Below are positions 59,303 to 64,000 of a stretch of 64,000 nucleotides of DNA, piece after piece. A program made the position numbers and the translations under genes. The notes under the pieces are model-generated. The model did not search any database. It worked only from the letters and a program-made list of their open reading frames with translations, and was not told where the DNA came from. Origin of the DNA: Klebsormidium nitens. Taxonomy: Eukaryota > Streptophyta > Klebsormidiophyceae > Klebsormidiales > Klebsormidiaceae. The DNA is taken from NCBI GenBank assembly GCA_000708835.1, contig DF236961.1, forward strand, positions 372,001 to 436,000, written 5' to 3'. How positions within the stretch are numbered: the first letter of the stretch is position 1; each line of letters begins with the position of its first letter.

Positions 59303-61371
59303 ATGGCGCCATCCTGCATTTCCAAATCATCCATCAGAGCAGCGTCTGCCAGCTCTTCTGCTACCACCCGCATCTCTGCGGACCTGGGCCGGGTGCAGGT
59401 TGCGCACCCCGCTCCACTCGGCTGCTACCGAAGCGCCAGCACATGGTCGCGGAGCTTGATCATAGCGCCTTTGGTTATCCAGCCCATGCGCTGAGACTCT
59501 TCAATGAGAAAACACTCGAGTATGACGAGCCCATCGCTTTCAAACGCTGCTCTTTGAACATGCTGAGAGCTCTTGAGCTGCAGCCTCCTGTTGTAGATGG
59601 TGCTGACAAGTTTGAAGGTTTCCTAAGATCATGGAGCTGAAGGACCTTTCCCTCATGAATGAGAAGGAGAGGGGTAGTTTGCGCGAGCCGCGCGTCAACG
59701 AGGTCTCTTACATATGCATCGGCTAATTGTGAAGAAAAAGGAGCAGGAGCGGAAGCGCGCCGTCAAAGCGGCCCGGCTTCGGAAAGTTCCCGACGAAGCA
59801 ACGGTGAGCAACATCTCAGTGTTTGGAATCATTGCATTGTGTTTTCGCTGGCTCGATTGTTGGGCAGCTTATGTAAACACTGAGCTTCACACAGGCTGTC
59901 CAACTTTCTTTGAAGTTTCTCATGAGCATAGATGCTTTGACAAACCCGCTGCTTTTCTGCAGTCAATGTTTTCGGAGCTCTAGACATAAATAAAATCAAC
60001 CTACAAGCAACGAACAATCGATTGAATTGCACGGCTGCTTTGCCGCGTCCTGATCTACTTCAAAAGCCTGGTTGCTTATGGTGCTGGTGGTTTGAAGACG
60101 TTGTTGTTCATCGATCTAACTTCCATCGAAAGTTGACCACCTGCAACTCGTCCTGACAGATCATTCTCTCAACCCCATATGCTACCTCAAGTTGCTACCA
60201 TAATTTCAATCATACAGGTTCTTGCTTCCCGTCGTTGCAGGGCCTGGTTCGCGCGGCGCCGCCAACGTCCATCAGCCCAATCAGCGAGTTGAAGCCGCGG
60301 AGGCTTACCCGCGACCTGACAGCCAAGGCCCTCACCAAGTGGTACGTCGACCTCTCCTTCAAGCATATTCTTTCCGCGTGCACGTGTTTTTCTTGAATCT
60401 GTTATTGTCGTCATTATTTCATGTCAACCTGCATTACGAGATCAATCTCGACCACTCTTACCTGGTAACCTGATAGTTATAAGTCCATTCGCATTTCCTT
60501 GTCTCCAGGTTGATTGAAGGCATACATGTGGGCCCTAGACCTGCCCCCGCTCTGATGATAACCAATTATTCTGGACATCGGACATGCTGAAAACTTTAGT
60601 AATTTCCAGTTTCAAAGTGAGGCGATCAATCCTGGCAGCCAATGAGGGTCAACTTTGATTGACATGGCATGTGCAGGTTCGGAGGAGAGAAGCGTGGCAA
60701 GGTCCAGACCTGTCACAGCAGCCGCTAAAGAGAACGAAGGGGGCGCCCAAAGAAGATCAGGTGATCATTTTGACATACTGTTACCTGCAATGTTGCTTGC
60801 TGTGAGCTTCAGTCATGTTGGTATGATGCAAACGCAAGGACAGACCTATCTGTTCAGGTTTTTTTCTCCTTTCTCAAATCCTTCTTGGGAACACTCTGTC
60901 AAGCTTTGCATGGAGCTGGAAAACCTTAGTGCTCCTTGTGGCACAGAATGCAACTACACTCAGTGCACAGTGGACCCTCGAAGTGACAGCGAATGCTGTT
61001 GAAATGTAGATATTGCAGTCTCGCAAGTGGCTTCTTGACCATACTCGCCCGGCTTGAACGCCTGACCTGTTATCTACCAAGATGCTTCAATCATTCTTAA
61101 GCGTCTGGCCTTGCAGGTGACGTCATCTTCTCGCACTCCGCCCCGCGCCGTACTCCGGCCTCTGCCCGTGTGTACCAACGGCACGGTGGTCTTTGCCAAC
61201 GGAAGGCCAGTGGCCGTCAGCCGTGCCGGCGCTGCCCCGTGCTGCCAGACTGTCCCGCCGTCTTCTGCCCCGGGAGAGGCCCTTGTCAAGCCCGAGGTAG
61301 TTGTAAGAGAGCCGGAGAGCAAGCCCGATTTCACCGATCGAAAAACACCAGCGGAGCTGAAGAAGCTGAAG
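59303..61371 (+). pseudogene. Unclear, partly broken gene upstream of the 5MP partial copy
   Basis: Several exon-like blocks are seen on the plus strand. 59303-59392 encodes a transit-like leader (MAPSCISKSSIRAASASSSA). About 59425-59625 reads VAELDHSAFGYPAHALRLF and RALELQPPVVDGADKFEG, then a frame change to MELKDLSLMNEKERGSLREP (59632 on). A further frame change leads to KKKEQERKRAVKAARLRK, ending in a donor at about 59802. 60241-60341 reads SISPISELKPRRLTRDLTAK. 60677-60760 and 61117-61371 (TDRKTPAELKKLK, GC donor) follow. Phases do not all agree, and the natural frame of 60241-60341 meets a stop in the next block. It could be a decayed gene, or a model I have assembled wrongly. I do not recognise the family. 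Confidence 0.35.
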
Positions 61372-61726
61372 GCAAGTTGACCCTTGATCTACGTCCGGTG
61401 GGATTTGTTTGGGAGCGATCGTCTGCCTTTTTTACACGGATCTAATTCTGCCTGGTCCAACCCTCCGTTGAGCTTTCCTAATCGTCATTCTCCTGGTTTT
61501 TACATCATCAACCTGCTTTGAAGGTCCCCGTCGCTTCTTTCTTCGGCTATTGCTACCTGGTTATTTGACGTTCCCAAAGAACCTCAGTCAAGGTTGCCAT
61601 TACCTCTAACTCGTGACTCCCTGATGACCTGTACTTTGGCAAATTTCCTCATCTGCGTTGAAGTTTGTTGCACCAAACGGCTTGGTTTGGACCGAAGTAA
61701 CGAACTGCTGTTCGCTGCTGCTTCAG

Positions 61727-64000
61727 GACGTCCTGGTCGAGTACAACAACAAGAAGGTGTTTGACATCAAGCTGAGGGAGCTGAAGGCCACCGTGACGAC
61801 CACGATCAGGTACGCGCCCTGCGCACACCGGTTCAGCCGCTTTGCATTCCCGCTGATTGTCTTAGAAATTGTCCACTCGCTGAATGAGAGTTTCGTGGTC
61901 CTTGCCATAGTCTGTTCTGCTTGACGAACTTTGTTGGTCCGCGACGTGAATGTGATGGTTATGAGCGTTTCGCTCCATGTCAACATTTGTCTTCGCCCCC
62001 AAAGAAACGTCTGCGACTGTCTGTGATGCTTGACAGAGCTTCGGCTCCTTGACATGCTCTCCGCTGAAGGAAGGATCTTGATGGCCTTTACAAGCTGCTG
62101 AAACGGCCCCCGTCGGGATAAGGAAAGAGTGTCAGATGTCTGCCGACGTTACCCTGACGCGCTCTTGTGGCAGTGCGGTTTCCGATGATGACTTGGTTGC
62201 ATCTGCAGAGGAAAGCGTGCAAGAGTTTTGGGAACAGACAGCATCCGTCTGAGGAAAGGAGAAGCCTAGCTGACTTTCGACAGATTGCTGACGTCATGCT
62301 GACGCTCCTTTGCAGCGAGGAGGCCCCCGTGGACGACGTCATCGCTTTTGCCAAGAAGGAGAAGAAGGACTCGAGCCTGCCCGAGGTGGACGTGCTACTG
62401 GACTTGTGGGACGCCATGATGGACGCCGTGCAGTGGAGCGGCAAGAACCAGCAGCAAAACACCAACCTCGCGCTCCGCCAGGTGGGTTTGAGTTTCGTGC
62501 GCTTTCTGGTGATCTGCGGATGTGTCTCCCTTGTTCTTGTCCTTTGTTTTGCTCCCGTTGGTGCTCTGCTGAGAGTGTCTCTTCACTGATCCAACAAAAC
62601 CGGCAGCGAAATACGGACTTGACGCTGCGCCAGGCAGGACTAGGTCGATGTGCTGCTTTGCTTTGCGAGTTCGTTCTTGATTTCGCCCTTGAACGGTTCT
62701 GTGTTTCTGCCAGCTGCCTCACGCTCGCTATGAGGGCAATCTATGTGTCACAAAAGCCGCCTTGAGAGAGGATGAGCCACGCGTTTTCTTCTGTGCGGTT
62801 GTCGGTTTCTTAGCATGGTCCGACGGTGGGTGAAAGTTGCTCTTGGTCTCCTTGACTAAGCAAGGACCAATAGCAAAAAGACTAAGCTCCCGCTGCGCCA
62901 GGTGAGGTCCGTCCGTGCGTCTTTCTTTCTCGTATTCGTCACGTTCTCAATCTGCTTGATCGGCAAAAACCAATTCCGCGCTGCACCAGGTAGGGTCCTT
63001 GGTTGCGCCTTTTTTCTTTTGGTTTGCGGGATACCGTTATCACTTTACCCCGTCGGTGCAACTTCTGGGAATTTGGGGTAGCTTTGGTCTTTGCGAAGGT
63101 GCACAGATCTTTTCTTTGCTTTTATTGGCTTTCCCCTTCTGTGCAAGTGGCTCGTGTCAGATGAGGCAACGACCCGCAGAAGAACATCAAGCTCGCGCTG
63201 TGGCAAGCGGCGACCCTCTTAATGCCTGGGAGGTGAGAAGGTTACTTTCACGTCATTCTCCTCTCTATGTTCCGAGCCTCTTCTCACCCCTCTTCCACCC
63301 TTTCTAATGCCAGGTGAAGGGATGGGGCAAGCTCCTGGGTGCTTTCTCCACCACGAGCAAGGCGGAGTTTGCGCTCATCTACAAGGTCCAGGCCTGCTGT
63401 TACGAGGACGCCAAGCTTATGAAGCTCTTCGCCGAGGTGCGCCGCTCACGTAGACTCTCAGAGAACGTGGTTTTCTTTTCCCACGTCAGTCTAGTAAACA
63501 GATGGATCGATGAGAATACAGGCTTAGGGGCCTCTCTCGCCGAGGTGGGCTGCTCGCTCAGGCTTATAAGGGTGTCAGAGAATGTTGACTTTCACTATCT
63601 TGCGCCGTTCATACACTTTGCGACACATGATATGGGTTCTGGAAGAAGCACTTTTCCACAAAACGCTGGGTATAGCGTCTCTGGTAGAGACTTTACGAGT
63701 TTCCGTAAGCAGATGATGGGTCTGGGTCAACTGCTGTACCTTTGTTTGACCTCCATAGCTTCGGAAATTCCGGCATCTATCAAACCAGAGTATGCCAGAA
63801 GTATTTTGTTGTTTCCTTGGATCATACGAGGCTTGAAAAGCACATCCTTCGCATATGGTGCATATTTTCTGAAGACCTGCGCTTCCCTACTTCAAGCTTG
63901 TGGTTCACCAAGACTCAAATTCTGTCGGACCTGACACACCGTCTTCTGCAGATTGTGCGCATCCTGTATGACTTGGACGTGCTGGGCGAGGACACCATCC
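61727..64000 (+). CDS. Partial second copy of the 5MP gene (3' half), truncated by the window end
   Basis: Exons 61727-61809, 62316-62481, 63314-63436 and 63952-64000+ correspond to 5MP exons 7-10. They are of equal length where complete and nearly identical: DVLVEYNNKKVFDIKLRELK, EEAPVDDVIAFAKKEKKDSS, and KGWGKLLGAFSTTSKAEF (Arg to Trp change). The introns are also clearly alike, including the exon echoes, so the copy is recent. Homology begins at about 61665 (against about 50720); 5MP exons 1-6 are absent here. The reading frames are open. The nearest upstream exon block (61117-61371, phase 0) could splice into exon 61727 and make a chimeric protein with a W2 domain; otherwise this is an unexpressed fragment. 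Confidence 0.8.

Noticed and set aside
59026-59640. 204-residue plus-strand open frame as one intact exon
   Set aside because: Only its last third looks like coding sequence. The first part has biased, hydrophobic and cysteine-rich content and overlaps a better leader-type start at 59303.
1-64000. CRISPR arrays, bacterial operons, phage or plasmid features
   Set aside because: The spliced, single-gene layout is plainly eukaryotic, and the tandem repeats seen have no spacer structure.

Overview
This is a window of nuclear DNA from an intron-rich eukaryote, most probably a green (streptophyte) alga such as Klebsormidium or Mesostigma. The lineage is an inference. It rests on plant-like versions of 5MP/BZW, PEX11 and TRAPPC3, on N-termini that look like plastid transit peptides, on GC-rich exons in less GC-rich introns, and on a flagellar-type cytosolic carboxypeptidase. 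There are no operons, rRNA genes, convincing tRNA genes or CRISPR arrays. One assembly gap of 276 N lies at 23038-23313. Exons were joined by hand from GT-AG (a few possible GC-AG) sites and reading phase; boundaries may be off by a base.

Layout. 137-3057 (+): 3' end of a CRTAC1-like FG-GAP/ASPIC-UnbV gene. 4319-8402 (-): four-exon KamA-type radical SAM aminomutase with one apparent frameshift. 8784-9176: small inverted-repeat transposon. 10040-17861 (+): eight-exon cytosolic carboxypeptidase (AGBL/CCP, M14B), 1260 aa. 17862-22813: gene-poor, with one decayed exon. 22814-25694 (-): unknown protein with heptad repeats and a C-terminal membrane anchor; the gap lies in its repeat. 25695-29889: transposon-rich, with a LINE 3' end split by a 616-bp inverted-repeat element. 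29890-40053 (-): unknown acidic protein of 844 aa in 12 phase-consistent exons. 41034-42140 (+): PEX11. 43352-46147 (-): TRAPPC3/BET3. 46891-53441 (+): complete ten-exon 5MP/BZW gene. 55977-58645 (-): LysM-domain membrane protein. 59303-61371 (+): unclear, partly broken gene. 61727-64000 (+): a second copy of the 3' part of the 5MP gene, running off the window.

The genes are housekeeping functions without a shared pathway. Two pairs are divergent and may share promoters: the 844-aa gene with PEX11 (980 bp apart), and TRAPPC3 with 5MP (743 bp apart).

The most unusual signal is architectural. In at least four unrelated genes, introns carry one to four decayed tandem copies ('echoes') of the adjacent exon end together with its splice site, spaced about 105-190 bp. 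Examples are at 328-370, 994-1086, 1752-2060, 13826-14671, 15350-15424, 16640-16717, 31062-31260, 32841-33097, 34309-34352, 35385-35823, 49122-49264, 51627-52080 and 52189-52812. This suggests that introns here grow, or arise, by repeated local tandem duplication across exon-intron junctions.
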